Of a stretch of 64,000 nucleotides of DNA, positions 1-11,723 are shown piece after piece. The notes below the pieces were generated by a model. It was given only the letters and a program-made list of their open reading frames with translations. It was not told where the DNA came from and did not search any database. Within the stretch, counting starts at the first letter, position 1. Each line of letters starts with the position of its first letter. Made by a program: the position numbers and the translations under genes. Source of the DNA: Casuarina equisetifolia (taxonomy: Eukaryota > Streptophyta > Magnoliopsida > Fagales > Casuarinaceae); the NCBI GenBank assembly GCA_028551475.1, contig CM052357.1, positions 3,286,001-3,350,000 on the forward strand, given 5' to 3'.

Positions 1-330
1 CAAATAAGATGGACAACACGCTTATGCCCAGTAATACCATTGCACTAATTGAACCAATCAACCCTAGAGTTTATTGAGTAATTGTCAAGGGGATGCAATA
101 CTACGACAAACAATTTAACGACCTTTGGTAGGAGAAAATCCTGGGTGATGAACTTGATAAGCAACAAGGAGAAAATATCCAATCTAGTTCTCAGAATCAT
201 CATCCGAGTCCAATACTATATGACCTTAAGTTGTTCAAAGAAACTAAAATTTCTTTGGTTGAACCACTCTTGAATTTAAGACAATAACTAAAGAGAGAGA
301 GCTGCAAAAAGAAAAATAAATAAATAACAT
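1..330 (-). pseudogene. Decayed TNL C-terminal (C-JID) remnant
   Basis: On the minus strand, positions 275-249 read IQEWFNQRN, matching IPEWFNQRS of the near-complete TNL at about 52.8 kb. That motif marks the start of the post-LRR C-JID domain of TNL receptors. Reading continues about 12 codons further to a stop, then reopens. There is no LRR exon next to it and no sign of function. The whole stretch is a diverged copy of 7842-8372. The motif match is seen directly; the family call rests on the in-window comparison. Confidence 0.5.
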
Positions 331-495
331 TAGAATTCTTTGACATAAAATACTGCTTTTGTGATTTTTTCTGTGCACTTGCGGCTAATTGTCTCTTAAC
401 AAGAAGCAAGTTTTAAATCTGGTATCCGAAAATTGGCCTCTGTTCCATAATAGAAACAGACTAGCATTCATGCAATATGGTTAAGATATAGTGAG
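1..495 (+). repeat. Direct duplicate, copy 1 (partner 7842-8372)
   Basis: Base-by-base reading shows long runs shared with 7842-8372, for example TACCATTGCACT, CAATCAACCCTAGAG, AACGACCTTTGGTAGGA and AATATCCAATCTAGTTCTCA, with scattered substitutions and short indels. The window starts inside the copy, so its left limit is unknown. Confidence 0.85.
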
Positions 496-1200
496 AGGGA
501 GACCATATTGGGATGAGTAAAAAAATCAACACTAATATAATCATGACAATGAAAGAGAAAGATGGACCAAAATTAATGATTTTTCATCTTGTTATACCCG
601 TACATAAGATAGAGCCCATGCTCGTTCACTATCAAGTAAACTTTTATTGATTTAACTAAAAAAGTTGCGTGCTACATGTTTGTGCTACCTCTAATAAAGC
701 CAGCAACGGCGACAGGATTAAGATCATAAAAGAGATTCTCAAGACTTTTTGTTGTATTGATTGACTTCTACTTCGCAAACAATCCCAAGAAAAGTAATGC
801 GGCCGCCATCATGTGTTCTAGAGTTCGAATTTCCATTTACATCGAACTTTTATTTTCTTCTTTTATTTTGACAACTACTAAGCTCATAGACTTCATAAAT
901 AATAAACATAGCATATCCCATGCGATCTTTCAAATCACTGTCGAAGTCTAAACTAGATTTACTACCTACCATCCAAAACAGAGCATATCCCTTCCATGAA
1001 ATTGTCAGGATGCATTTCTATTTGACTACCTACAGTTCCAAGACAGATTGTCAGCCCAAGAATCCAAACCTGCAAATGTACAATGCTTGCTATTTTGAAA
1101 CTGCGAATTTAACAAGATATAAAGAACCTATCTTTTATGATAAAACAAATGATGATCTACATGAATTTCATTTGCAGTTTCTACACCAATTTGGATGATT
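496..1200 (-). pseudogene. Repeat spacer with a second C-JID shard (about 890-935)
   Basis: Minus-strand 929-885 reads DRMGYAMFIIYEVYE. This parallels MTGFALFIIYEVHE in the C-JID exon of the TNL at about 52.73 kb. It is a short isolated fragment. The bases at 580-760 resemble 44140-44340, including the run TTCACTATCAA and a shared region around ATTCTC-AGACTTTTTG. I see no intact gene. The plus-strand open frame at 920-1198 has no recognisable domain. Confidence 0.45.
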
Positions 1201-2387
1201 ACCCTTTATTTAGTTAGATAGTGTAAAAACTTAATTTAAAGCCTAACTCAAGAATTAGAGGGATATTCCCTTATTTAAATTTGAACACAAGGATCATGTA
1301 CTTAATTTGAGACTTTCATCTTGCACACTTATCCCCACACGCTAAACAATATTAGGGTCAAGATTATATAGGATGAAGAAAATTCAACTTGCCTTTTGAT
1401 ATTAAGTTGGAAGGCTAAAAGCCCAATTTAAAAATTAATTTAAAAGTTGAAGGGATTTTTTTTATTTAAATCTTACTGCAATGAATTATATATTTAATGT
1501 AAAACTTTTATCCCACACTCATATTTTATATTTGCATTTTAGTATTTTCCATTGACCAAAGTAGTCTACACAAACTTATCTTTTATCATATCATTTGACT
1601 TAGGACAAAAAATTGATATTCCTTATATGTATGCAATGGGAATATTTGTTAGTAGGTATGTTCTACTTTTCTGTTCTTAATTATCATTATTGTCTTTACA
1701 TCTTTAAGTACCTTAGAGCTAAGAATGACTCGCTCTCTAATTATGTTGCCTATTGGGATTTTTACCAATTAAATAATGTATCCCATAGAGACATTGATTT
1801 TCCATTACTTGTTACTTATTTCATTTACTAGGATTTTACTTACGTTGAGAATTTTCCTCCAAGCCCAAGTTCTACTTCCCAATTCTTTTAGATTCGAAAA
1901 ACACTAATGTTTTATAATGTAACTGTTTCTCCATGTTAACCATATAAATTTTGATGACAAAAAGTTTCATATGTACTTTGTTTGAGCTATTATGTTCTAA
2001 TTTGTAGCTTTTTTAATGCCAAACCCACGTTCAAAATAGCTACCACAAAACTTGTTCTAAGCAACTTTAGACTTATACATCTTCATTTTTTAATCCAATC
2101 AAAGAAATTTCTCCATTATTTTATCCATTTTCTTTGATAATTGTAGCCCTAAAACAAAGAACTTTCTATTTTCTAATTTTTGCAACAACAATTTTTTTTT
2201 TTATCAATAGATATTTAACCACTTTTGATTTATGATGCATAACTCTCTTTACCCTTTTACTGTCTACTGGATCCTAGGTTGCTAAAGACTCCTGGCATAG
2301 CACTAATTATTACTGCAACTTTCAAGTCGATCACAAAAGCTAGATAACAACAATGGAGATTCCAATAAAAAAACAATTCCAAGTTCC
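1201..2387. other. AT-rich stretch without a recognised gene
   Basis: I see only AT-rich DNA with a few short open frames of 60-72 codons. None resembles a known domain or recurs elsewhere in the window. Confidence 0.6.
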
Positions 2388-3060
2388 ATGAATTACACAA
2401 ATATAAGTGAACGTAGTTGCATGGAAAATCTTCTACTCCAAGCCAATTTCAATGCCAAAATAACTCCTAGTCCACTTTTAGGTGATAAGCCGAGAAGTGG
2501 TAGAGCTAAGTACCCACAATGTGGAGCATATATGAAAACAAATCACCTAGAAAAAAAATATTGCTCGCATAAGGGAAACACTCAGTGTAGAAATTGCTAA
2601 AAAATTGGGTACCTAGGGAAGAGTTGTCGATTTAAGAAGTCTGAAACAGCTAACATCGCACAAAGAAGAGAATGATATTGAAGCTATACTGTTTCTGGCT
2701 AACTTGTTAATAACTTGTGCTGATTTTGGACTTTGGTACATAGATAGCGGTTGTAGAATCACATGACACCATATGAGAGTGCATATTGGCAGGAGCTTTT
2801 GGTCTCGTGCAAGGCCGAGAGATGATCATTATTTAGACATAGTGGGAAAGGGAAGTATTTGTGTAGAAACCTCTGTGGAGTAAAAGTCATTCATCAAGTC
2901 CTATTTGTTCTAGAATTGGGATCAGACTTTCTTATTGTAGGACAAACGATAAAAAAGTGAGTATGTTTTGGTATTCAAAAGCAAACAATGTTATATTCTA
3001 GATGAAGAAGACACTGAGATTGTAAGCGTTCTCATGAGAAGTGCAAAAATGCTTCATGCC
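2388..3060 (+). pseudogene. Degenerate copia gag-protease remnant
   Basis: A broken fragment of a Ty1/copia polyprotein. The first open part (2388-2600) ends in a zinc-knuckle-like CRNC. A stop then interrupts, and IGYLGKSC continues the CX2C-X4-(H)-X4-C pattern with the histidine position occupied by Tyr. At 2734-2754 another frame reads WYIDSGC, the aspartic-protease DSG motif, followed almost at once by a frameshift. From 2968, reading resumes with a segment typical of the protease-integrase linker (FKSKQCYILDEE). There are at least one stop and two frame changes, with no LTR beside it. This is an old remnant, distinct from the element at 11.7-19.6 kb. Confidence 0.7.
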
Positions 3061-3179
3061 AAATGTCGAGCTCTTCATTGCAAGCTGCCGTCATATGCTT
3101 TTCATCCATCACTCAAATTAAAACTTGGCGCCTCCCCCGCGGATTGTTCTTACCTATCCAAAAACATACAAATTCAGCG

Positions 3180-4373
3180 GACTTGGCTTTGCGACACAGT
3201 GAAGTTAATTTAGAGTCTATGCTTAAAAAATTCCAAGAATACTTTTAAAAACACTGAACACAGAGGTTGTGTTTTCCAAAAAGAAACTACGTTGTACTCG
3301 ATGGTAGGATCAAAACGTGAAGGTCCAAGCAAACAGGTTCTACTCAGTGTCATCCTTTGAAACAAGGTTCAAGTCCATAAGCGAAGCCCCAAATGCATCT
3401 CTTTCGAAAACCAGCAAAAGTTTTCATGAAAACAAATCGAGCATAGGTTCACTGCGGAAGCATAGTTTATAACGCTAACTATATCCTTACGTTCCTACAT
3501 TTGTTGCCAAGACCTTACCCGCAGATCCTCCCATTTGTCTTACCGCACCGGCCATACTAGTGCCCAGTAATGCCATTGCACCGATTGTACCAATCAAGCT
3601 ATCCTGACATTTCCTCATAGAGCCTAAGAGTTGGAGGCCTGCAACGATCGAGCAAACCAACCCATAAAGACATTTATCTTATAGGGCCTAAGGCATAGAG
3701 GCCTCAGAGATAAACACAATTTGAAACACAAAAGAGATTCTCAAGATTGCTGAATCCAAGAGCTAAAGGAAGCCTTCATGTGTAATTTACAATATCTTTT
3801 AATTCTACGTAGTTTTCTTTAGGATATTGTGTGTATATATATATATAAGTTTTCAACTAAAGAGCTACAAAGCATAGTAATTGTTTAAAACTTTAACCAC
3901 ATAGATGTTATTCGCCAATATGTCAACAAATAATGATCTCTACTTGTGATGATTACTCTATTGACCATACTGCTCCCGGTTGCCTACTAATGTTCAAGTT
4001 GTTCATTTTGATTTATGTCATCTAGAATAATAAAAACCTTTTTATTCTGCACTCAAATCCAAAGGAAATTGATACCCTCATAATGATGTACTATACCTAT
4101 TTCTCTTTCCACAAGGATCTTAAAAACAACTTGTTTTTTGTGGAATAACTAGACAATATCTCTTTTCTTCCCTGAAGGCAGAACGTAAGAGCAGTGAAAG
4201 ATGATAAAAAGAAACTTAAAGATGATAAAAGGCAGAATGTAAGTGAAAAATGATAAAAATAGGAGTAAGAAACAGCCTAAGAAGTAGGAAAAAGTGTCCG
4301 ATAACTCACCAAAGCAAGAATGAAGGGTGCCGGTATGACGGGCGTCTTTGTCGTAGAAACTGAGCAAATGTGA
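3180..4373 (+). repeat. Segmental duplicate, copy 1 (partner 27330-28960 plus 29890-30099)
   Basis: Shared runs include GAAGTTAATTTAGAGTC, AAACAAGGTTCAAGT, CAAATGCATCTCTTTCG, AGAAGTTTTCATGAAAA-like sequence, AAGACCTTACCCGCAGATCC and CTAAAGGAAG. The end (4165-4373) matches 29905-30099 and then 32236-32262, including the uninterrupted site GACGGGCGTCTTTGTCGTAG at about 4338. That shows what the partner looked like before the 30.1-kb retroelement inserted. No coding content is recognised. Confidence 0.85.
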
Positions 4374-6780
4374 GGCAATTCCAGGTTGCATGCATTAAAA
4401 ATTAAAGAGATTTCAACGCAAGCAAATTTAAGGAAGTTGGACCATAGAGTATAGTATGTTCTTCATAAGCACTCTTCATGAATTTTTTCTGCGTTTCCAC
4501 CTCTCCAAACATGGAGGGCATTTTACAACAACAGTGGCTACAGCCATCGAGGGGTCTTCCGTCGCCTAGACCTAGTGTGAAGAATTTGATGAACTCTTGT
4601 ATGTTTGGAATCAAAACTTGTTTATTAATCAAGCAAAACCAAAACTAGTTACAAGAGAAAACAAAGCCGTAAAGAAAAGAACTCTTAGTGTGCGGCTATT
4701 CTGATTTATATGTTAACTTAAGAGACTATATATAAACATGAATAAGACTTATACAAGAAAAATCCTAATATCTTATAATATAGGAAAATATATTAGGCCT
4801 TATTCTAGGCCCAATATATGATAACATTAAAATAAAATCATCAACCTTCGACACAGTGGAGCTCTCTGATAGCCACCAGCCCATTAAATTTCTCAACGCA
4901 TTCTCCATTAAGAATTTGGTCCAATCTTGTTCGTAACTCGATTTTCATCGAGTATCTTTAGAGCTCCAATGAGGCCGTCGTTCAATCTAATTGGGGCCGA
5001 CTTCGGTGACTTACACGAGAAATTTTGACGCGACGGGTACTCGGATTCCTATCTACGAATTTCAGAGAGCAGTTCAGGCGTCGCTTTGTGAGTTACCTGC
5101 GTACTTTATTAGGCTGTGCACCAATATCTAGGCCGAAAGACATTGTATACTTGTCGGGGTCGTGAGTATCAGGGTACTTACGTTGCATATTTGTCGGGTG
5201 GTACTTACGTAGAATATTTGTTGACTGGGGTAACCGGGAAGGCCGGAAATGTCAATCGGTATCCTTCTGTCAAAATCTTTAGTAATATGTAATCCTGATT
5301 AGTATGTTGCTTAAATTGTGATTTGGTATGTCGCATTGTATATTTGTCGTGTCGTAAATATTACTCGACCGTGCTGAAAGACTGAAAAACATCATCAATA
5401 TCCTCATCGCAGAATTTTCCATACCATGCAATTCTGATGTGACATGTTAAATTGTAATCTGACATGTTACCTTGTATATTTGTCGCGTCGCGAATATTAC
5501 TCGACCATCGAAAAGTCAACTCGACCCAACCACACTTAGTGCAACAAATCAGCGGAATGAACTGCATCGACTTGTTGGGTCTGCGATTGTAAAATTCATA
5601 TGCTCAAAATTCTGTTTTTCCTTCTCTTTTCCTATGTTTAAACAAGGATTTCGTTCTCGTTTCGGATATTTTAAATTTTCAAAATCAAGTAAGAACAAGC
5701 AACCCATTTGCTGTGTGACATGGTCAGAAGCTTATTTCTTCCTCCCTACTCCACGATCCTTACAATAGTGTTTCGGTGGACAAGTTATGATCAATAGGTT
5801 GGCAATTTGCCTAAGCTTTCCTATTTCCAAGAATAGTTTTAAGTATAGTGACTGACGAGGTTGAATTTTGTTAAAAAAATATATTTTTCACTTGGTAAAA
5901 GGTATTAAAGTGTGAAGATTCATTTAAAAAATTTTAGGTATTAAGTGAGAAAGCCCCATTATTTATGAGATCAAGGGTTCATCTTCATGCTTCTGATGTG
6001 GACTAATACCTATTATTAACACTCTCTCTCATATGTATATTGACATAAGTACTACACCTGAAAAGAATTTTAACTTTGGAGCATAAGGGATTATAAAGCA
6101 TAAGCTTATCCTTAACATTGATATTATGTCAAAGCATGAAAGCTTATAATAACACTTTAAGATATTATATAAAAAAAGCTTATCACTTATAAACTCAAAG
6201 ATCCATCTTCTCACAATTGATATGAAATATCCACATCTTCAACACGCTTTTTTAACGTGTAACCTAACAAAAGCGTTGCATTTGAACATATAACTCCACA
6301 AGTGAGGTTTGCCTGGGGGATAAGAAAGTAAGGGTCCATTCCTTAACTCTAATACTATATTAAAGTATAAGAGTTTATTTTAAAACCTTAAAACAACATA
6401 TAAGACAACCTCATCAGTTATAGGACTAAGAGCTTATTCTTAGGTTTCAAATGTGGGACAATATTTATCTGTAACACTCATCTTATATGTATGTTAATAT
6501 AGGTACTATACATAAAAACATAAACCTAACTATAGAGCATGGAGGACTACAAAGTGGGGGTCTATTTTTAACTATATATCATATTAGAGTATGAGGTTTA
6601 TTACAAAATTTTAAAGTATTTGGTGAAAAAATTTCATCACTTATAAGCTTAAAGACCCATTCCTTTCACGTGTAGGCTAATATAAGCATTGCACACGGAG
6701 AGATAGTTCCACAATTGAGGTTTGTATGCAAAGGAGTTATTTTTGTTAAAAACATATTTATTAACTTAGGCCGATAAGTA
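4374..6780. other. Spacer without a recognised gene; 5025-5230 repeats 32360-32560
   Basis: No supported coding region. Part of it (about 5025-5230) is a diverged copy of 32360-32560, sharing for example CGTCGCT(T/C)TGTGA and GAAAGACATTGTATA-like runs. Between 5860 and 6720 there are loosely repeated short phrases such as GACCCATTC and TAAAGTATGAG, suggesting old degenerate tandem sequence. Confidence 0.55.
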
Positions 6781-6789
6781 CGTCCTCTG

Positions 6790-7290
6790 GATCTGTCATC
6801 TTTTTTGACTAATCATGATGCTTGTTTCTGGTCGGATCAAGGTGTCAAGGTTCCAGCTTGCTAATTCTACACAACCTCTTCCATAGAAACGAGTCATGCA
6901 GGAAGCTGATGCCGTCATATTTTAGTATTTCATGGATGACAATGTTTTAGAAGGATCAACAAAAATTTTGTCATGAAAAACAGAAAGATCTCATGGTAAA
7001 TCACGCCAACCATCGCTGGCAACCCCGATGTCCATCTCTCTCTACCAGCCTTGGAACTCTCCACCAGGCACTAGATTTCTCATCGTTAGCGTTAAAATTG
7101 AAATTGCAATTTGTGAATAAATATTCTATGTTCTCTTTGGCATGCAACCATGTGTCATCAACTAAGGTTTTAGGATTGGTCATCTATCAAAGAATAAAAT
7201 GAAATTTAAATTGCATTCATTGATCCAGAATGAAAATGGCAGAAATCGGATTCAAAAGTAGATTTAGATTATAAATTTTAGCACACAAGC
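6790..7290 (+). repeat. Dispersed duplicate, copy 1 (partners 32610-33830 and 27600-27990)
   Basis: Shares GATGCCGTCATAT, TTTCATGGAT, GAAAAACAGAAA, CGCCAACCATCG and AGGATT(G/A)GTCA(T/G)CTATCAAAG with 32610-33830. The partner is interrupted by about 720 bp that are absent here, so this copy gives the unbroken arrangement. No coding content is recognised. Confidence 0.8.
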
Positions 7291-7499
7291 AACAAGCAAA
7301 CGTGTTCACAATACTGAAATATGTACAAAAAAAAAAAGAGAGAGAGTAAAATCTCTTCCAATTCAAGGTGACATTAAAATTTCTTGCCTATAATTTTGTA
7401 CCTTTAGCATGTTTTGTCTCAAGATTTGGACAAATTCAACTTAGGCCAATATTACCAGCAAAAACGAAAAACCACCAATAATGGTTGAAATAAGACTCT

Positions 7500-7541
7500 T
7501 GAAAAAAAAAAAAAAAGAAAGAAAGAAAGATAGAGAGAGAG
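7500..7541 (+). repeat. Low-complexity purine tract
   Basis: An A15 run is followed by GAAA repeats and a GA tract. A shorter A12/GA tract sits at 7327-7347. Simple sequence only. Confidence 0.9.
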
Positions 7542-7841
7542 TCAAGATAAGGGGGAAAGGCAAAGGATAAAAAAAAACTACTTGACGCTGTTCTTCTAAC
7601 CCAACATATGTAATGGGATTAGCGTTGCATACATGCAAATATGCTTAAGACATAGTGCGGATGGACATTCTGGAAGAAAGAGTTCTTTTAAGGCATACTG
7701 GGCTGCTCATGAACAATGAAGAACGAAACATTTGTTGTTCCACTAAGGAACTATTAATAAAATAATAATAGATTAAACCACAAAGAAGAGAAAGTCAGAG
7801 CAACACTTTTTACTTTGATGACATTTTATCTTTTTTCTTGG

Positions 7842-8372
7842 CAAACAAGATGGATGACACACTTATGCCCGTAATACCATTGCACTGATTCAACCAATCA
7901 ACCCTAGAGTTTTTTGAGTAATTGTCTAGGGGATCCAATGCTAGGACAAACAATATAACGACCTTTGGTAGGAAAAATGCCAGGCTGATGAACTTGATAA
8001 ACAAGAAGTAGAAAATATCCAATCTAGTTCTCACAATCATCATCCAAGTCCAATACTATATAACCTTGAATTGTTCAAAGAAACTACAGTTTCTTAGGCT
8101 GAACCACTCTCAGATTTGAGACAATAACCACAGAGAGAGCCGTGAAAAAAAAAAGTAGAATTTTTTGGCACAAAATACTGGTTTGTGAACTTATGAATTG
8201 GTTTATCTTAAATCATGTAAAATTTATAGCATTTTTTTTGTGATTGTTTCTGTGCACTTAATGCTAGTTGTCTCTTAACAAGAAGCATTTTTTAAATCCG
8301 GTAACCGAAAATTGGCCTTGGTTTAATAACAGAAACAGACTAGCATAAATGCAATATGGCTAAGATATAGTG
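7842..8372 (-). pseudogene. TNL C-JID remnant, direct duplicate copy 2
   Basis: Partner of 1-495. The minus strand at about 8110-8085 reads EWFSLRN, directly preceded by a stop at the place of the first C-JID residues. An open frame follows (8043-7810) but carries no further recognisable domain. It is the same decayed TNL 3' end as at the window start and lies about 1.1 kb upstream of the glycosyltransferase gene. Confidence 0.5.
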
Positions 8373-9449
8373 AGAATTAAATGAGAAGATTTGGCATTCA
8401 AGTTTCGTGTGCTCGAGAAGTTGACTTGTGCATTGGAATATTGGAGGATGCACTCGGCATGCGGGAAGAGCATAGACATCACATGATTGATGAACGGCTG
8501 TCCAGCTTGTCGCCTTTACACTCTTGAAAGCATGCTTTGACCTTTTCTTTCTTGCATTTATGACATCCTGGCTTTGCCTCCTGGGAAGCTGCTTTTTTCA
8601 GTTGTGCAAAGTGGCCTTGGCTGGAACGACTTTTGCAGCCTTATTTGCATCTCGCCCTTTTACAATAAAAGGGTACGAAGAACGAGGGCCGAACGCTTGG
8701 GTGCGTGTAGCCTGATTATAATAATCTGGTTCCCATGGCCACCACCAAAACTAGTCATGAATTTATACAACCCTATGTATGCACTTACGTCACACCCTTT
8801 AAGAAGCCCCACAGCTAGGAACAGGATTCCGAAGAAGGGAAAATTACGACCAAAAAACGAAGAACACACATTGGATGGCAACCTCTCCAAACATCCAGAT
8901 TGCAGTGGCTCCACCATCTGCCCAGCTTCACTATTTCTATTGATACCTGATGGTGCGAGGTTGCTTATAGCCATGATTGCGGTAGCCAAAATATGTTAGG
9001 TATAAAGTCAAATTTAGAAATAAAGCAAAATGATAATTTTGTTAGTGGTTGTTCTTAAGTTGCTTATAAGGATGAGGCTTTTACAGAAATTGTATGCATT
9101 GTGTCATTTGATTAGCCATCAAAATGTTTAAAGCGTGAGGGGTACATTATATGAGCATTCCCGCTCACCTCACTGCACTTTACTCACATCCTTTTCTTGG
9201 AAACTTTTGAGAGGAGCGGGACCTTTCTTGTTTATAGATTAGTTTACTGGCTTTGGAACTTGAGTACGCCTTTTTTTTCCTCCTCTTTTACAAAAGTCTA
9301 CACTTTTCCTCTATTTTTTCTTTGCGGGACCCACATGTCGGCGTTGATTCTCTTCCAATAAGAGCTACTGCTTCACCACTAAAGCCCAGCAGGAGAGTCC
9401 AGTTCAATCTTTCAATAATATCAGACTGCTTTTTCTCCTATCAGATGCT
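8373..9449 (+). other. Upstream region of the glycosyltransferase gene
   Basis: Open frames of 141 codons (8574-8999, plus) and 109 codons (8989-8660, minus) overlap each other. Neither has a recognisable domain and both may be chance. No convincing TATA box is visible close to the gene; the nearest candidate, TATAAAG at about 9001, is 450 bp from the start codon. The promoter presumably lies here, but I cannot mark its elements. Confidence 0.4.
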
Positions 9450-10928
9450 ATGGCTTCTCAACCACACCAGCTTCACTTTATCTTGTTTCCAATCATGGCT
9501 GAAGGCCACCTGATTCCCATGATAGACTTCGCCAAGTTGCTGGCGCAGCGAGGTGTGATTGTGACCATGGTCACCACAGCATATGATGCTACTGCTTCTT
9601 TTGAAGCCAGTGTTGCTCGTGCAGTTCAGTCTGGCCTTCCAATCCAAGTTATCCCACTTCAGTTTCCATATGAAGAAGCAGGACTATCAGAAGTTCGTGA
9701 TAATGTTGACAAGATTCCTTTATTAGAACTGGGCCCGAGTTTCTTCATTTCAACTAGCATGCTTCAGCAGCAAGCAGAGAAGTTGCTTGAGGGGCTGGCA
9801 CCTCCACCAAGCTGCATAATCTCCGACATGTGCTTGCCGTGGACAGCTGATATTGCCCTCAAGTTTCACATCCCAAGATTGTCATTCCTTGGAGTAAGTT
9901 GCTTGTGTCTCTTATGTTTGCACAATTTAGGCGTTAACAAGGTTAAGAAGAGCGAATCCTCAGAGTCCGAATACTTTGTCTTGCCCGGCTCACCGGATCA
10001 TCTTGAATTTACTAAATCACAGTTACCTTTACCCACAGATCCTGAAATGAAAAAATTTACTGAGAGAATGGTAGCAGCTGAACAATCCACATATGGGTTT
10101 GTGGTTAATACTTTCCAGGAATTGGAGCCTGAGTATGTCAAAAGATATAGGAAAGCAAAAGAAGATAGAGTTTGGTGTATTGGCCCTGTTTCGCTATGTA
10201 ACAAAGACAATTTAGACAAGGTTGAGAGAGGTAAGAAAGCCGCCATTGAAGAAAATGAATGCTTGAAGTGGCTTGATGCTCAGGAACCCTGCTCTGTTGT
10301 TTATGTCTGCCTCGGAAGCTTATGTTATCTAATTAGTTCACAGTTGATAGAACTTGGACTGGGCTTAGAAGCATCAAAGAAACCATTCATTTGGGTCATA
10401 GGGGGAACAAAATACTCTGAAGAATTGGAGAAGTGGATTTCAGAGAACAGATTTGAAGAAAGGATCAAAGGGAGAGGGCTTTTGATTCGGGGTTGGGCTC
10501 CCCAATTACTCATTTTATCGCATCCTTCAGTTGGGGGGTTCCTATCACACTGTGGCTGGAATTCAACCATAGAATCAATATGTGCTGGGGTGCCAATGCT
10601 CACATGGCCGCTGTCCGGCGACCAGTTTGTGAATGAGAAACTGGTGGTTCAGGTACTGAAAATTGGTGTCAGAGTTGGGGTGGAGGATCCTGTCTGGTGG
10701 GGCGAGGAGGAGGAGACAGGGGCGTTGGTGGAGAAGGGGAATGTTAAGATGGCCATAGACATGCTAATTGATGAAGGAGAGAAAAAAGAAGAGAGGAGGA
10801 AAAGGGCAAGAAAGCTTGGGGAGATGGCAAAGAGAGCTGTTGCAGATGGAGGATCTTCTGATGTCTCCTTGACGCTGCTAATTCAGGATCTTCTGTTGCA
10901 GCGAGCAGGTTGTGAAGAATCAACATAA
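9450..10928 (+). CDS. UDP-glycosyltransferase, family 1 (UGT73-like)
   Basis: Intact single-exon gene of 492 codons, a normal length for plant UGTs. Such enzymes move a sugar, usually glucose, from UDP-sugar to small acceptors such as flavonoids, triterpenoids or hormones in the cytosol; there is no signal peptide or membrane segment. The N-terminal half binds the acceptor: His20 in AEGH is the expected catalytic base and Asp126 in IISDMCLPW its partner. The C-terminal half has the 44-residue PSPG box from Trp349 (WAPQ) through HCGWNS (367-372) to Asp391-Gln392. A final Gln is usually linked to UDP-glucose use. The MAEGHLIPM start and the WAPQLLILSHPS box resemble clade UGT73 (group D). The first Met directly precedes the conserved first strand. 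The acceptor cannot be read from sequence. Its neighbours are repeats, so no pathway context. Confidence 0.95.
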   Translation: MASQPHQLHFILFPIMAEGHLIPMIDFAKLLAQRGVIVTMVTTAYDATASFEASVARAVQSGLPIQVIPLQFPYEEAGLSEVRDNVDKIPLLELGPSFFISTSMLQQQAEKLLEGLAPPPSCIISDMCLPWTADIALKFHIPRLSFLGVSCLCLLCLHNLGVNKVKKSESSESEYFVLPGSPDHLEFTKSQLPLPTDPEMKKFTERMVAAEQSTYGFVVNTFQELEPEYVKRYRKAKEDRVWCIGPVSLCNKDNLDKVERGKKAAIEENECLKWLDAQEPCSVVYVCLGSLCYLISSQLIELGLGLEASKKPFIWVIGGTKYSEELEKWISENRFEERIKGRGLLIRGWAPQLLILSHPSVGGFLSHCGWNSTIESICAGVPMLTWPLSGDQFVNEKLVVQVLKIGVRVGVEDPVWWGEEEETGALVEKGNVKMAIDMLIDEGEKKEERRKRARKLGEMAKRAVADGGSSDVSLTLLIQDLLLQRAGCEEST

Positions 10929-11718
10929 CAGACGTAAATTGGAAATATTCCATGTCATGGTACCTATTGTTGAGTGCTTATCATTTTGCATTAGTTAAGA
11001 CGTATTAGAGTTTATTGTTGCAGCATGGTACTACTTATCCTGCAAAATAAAGAAGCTTCAGAAAGGGAATCCTAAGGATACTTCAGAAGCAATCTTCAAC
11101 TTCACTTTGTCTCATCAATGGCTTGGATTGTCATGAAATAAACTTTTCCAAGGTTGTTCACTTGATATCCCTTAGTTAATAAATTCTTGATTTTTGTGCA
11201 AATCTAGGTCAATATTTGTCAAATAAGAAAATAAAATAACAAAACCGATTGTCTATGTTGAGCAACATTTTGCAAAGATAGTAGTTAAGAGATGTTGTGA
11301 AAATGGCTTATCACATAAACACATTAATGCATAGATCAAGTTATAAACACATAAGAAATGAAGGACTTAAGATGGTTCAAACAAATTAGTTCATATATTT
11401 ATTATCACTAATATAGCTACCAATCATTTTTTCACTTATTAAGCTTCTTTTAGAAATTACAAAGGTGTTATTTTCAAGACTCACATGCAATTTACACAGC
11501 TATTCTCAATACTTATATAACTATCTCATCATGCTATATCTACAGAACCATTTACAAGTAGCTGCCCTCACAACATGGTGCAAAACCCTCTTTTTGATTT
11601 TCTCATAGTATTTTCTTTTTAAACTAATATAAGAGAATAATTATTACATATTACTAAGATATATGTAAGATATAGTCAATCAACTATCCATAACATGAAT
11701 ATGGTAATTAGTTTACAT
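10929..11718. other. 3' flank of UGT and pre-insertion DNA
   Basis: AT-rich sequence without a recognised gene. It presumably holds the UGT 3' UTR, then ordinary spacer up to the Sirevirus insertion site. Confidence 0.6.
11046..11051 (+). terminator. Candidate polyadenylation signal of the UGT gene
   Basis: AATAAA lies 118 bases after the stop codon, a reasonable 3'-UTR distance. There is no transcript support. Confidence 0.4.
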
Positions 11719-11723
11719 GTTTG

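Noticed and set aside
920-1198. A 92-codon plus-strand frame
   Set aside because: It overlaps the decayed C-JID shard on the other strand and has no domain of its own.
7501-7541. Possible regulatory GA tract
   Set aside because: Simple purine repeat far from any gene start. No evidence beyond composition.
8574-8999. A 141-codon plus-strand frame and an overlapping 109-codon minus-strand frame
   Set aside because: No recognisable domain, mutually overlapping, and no second copy to test for constraint.
11707-11723. A 17-bp match (16 of 17) to 19713-19729, taken at first as a longer target duplication
   Set aside because: The right copy is about 70 bp away from the LTR end. The true duplication is the adjacent GTTTG.
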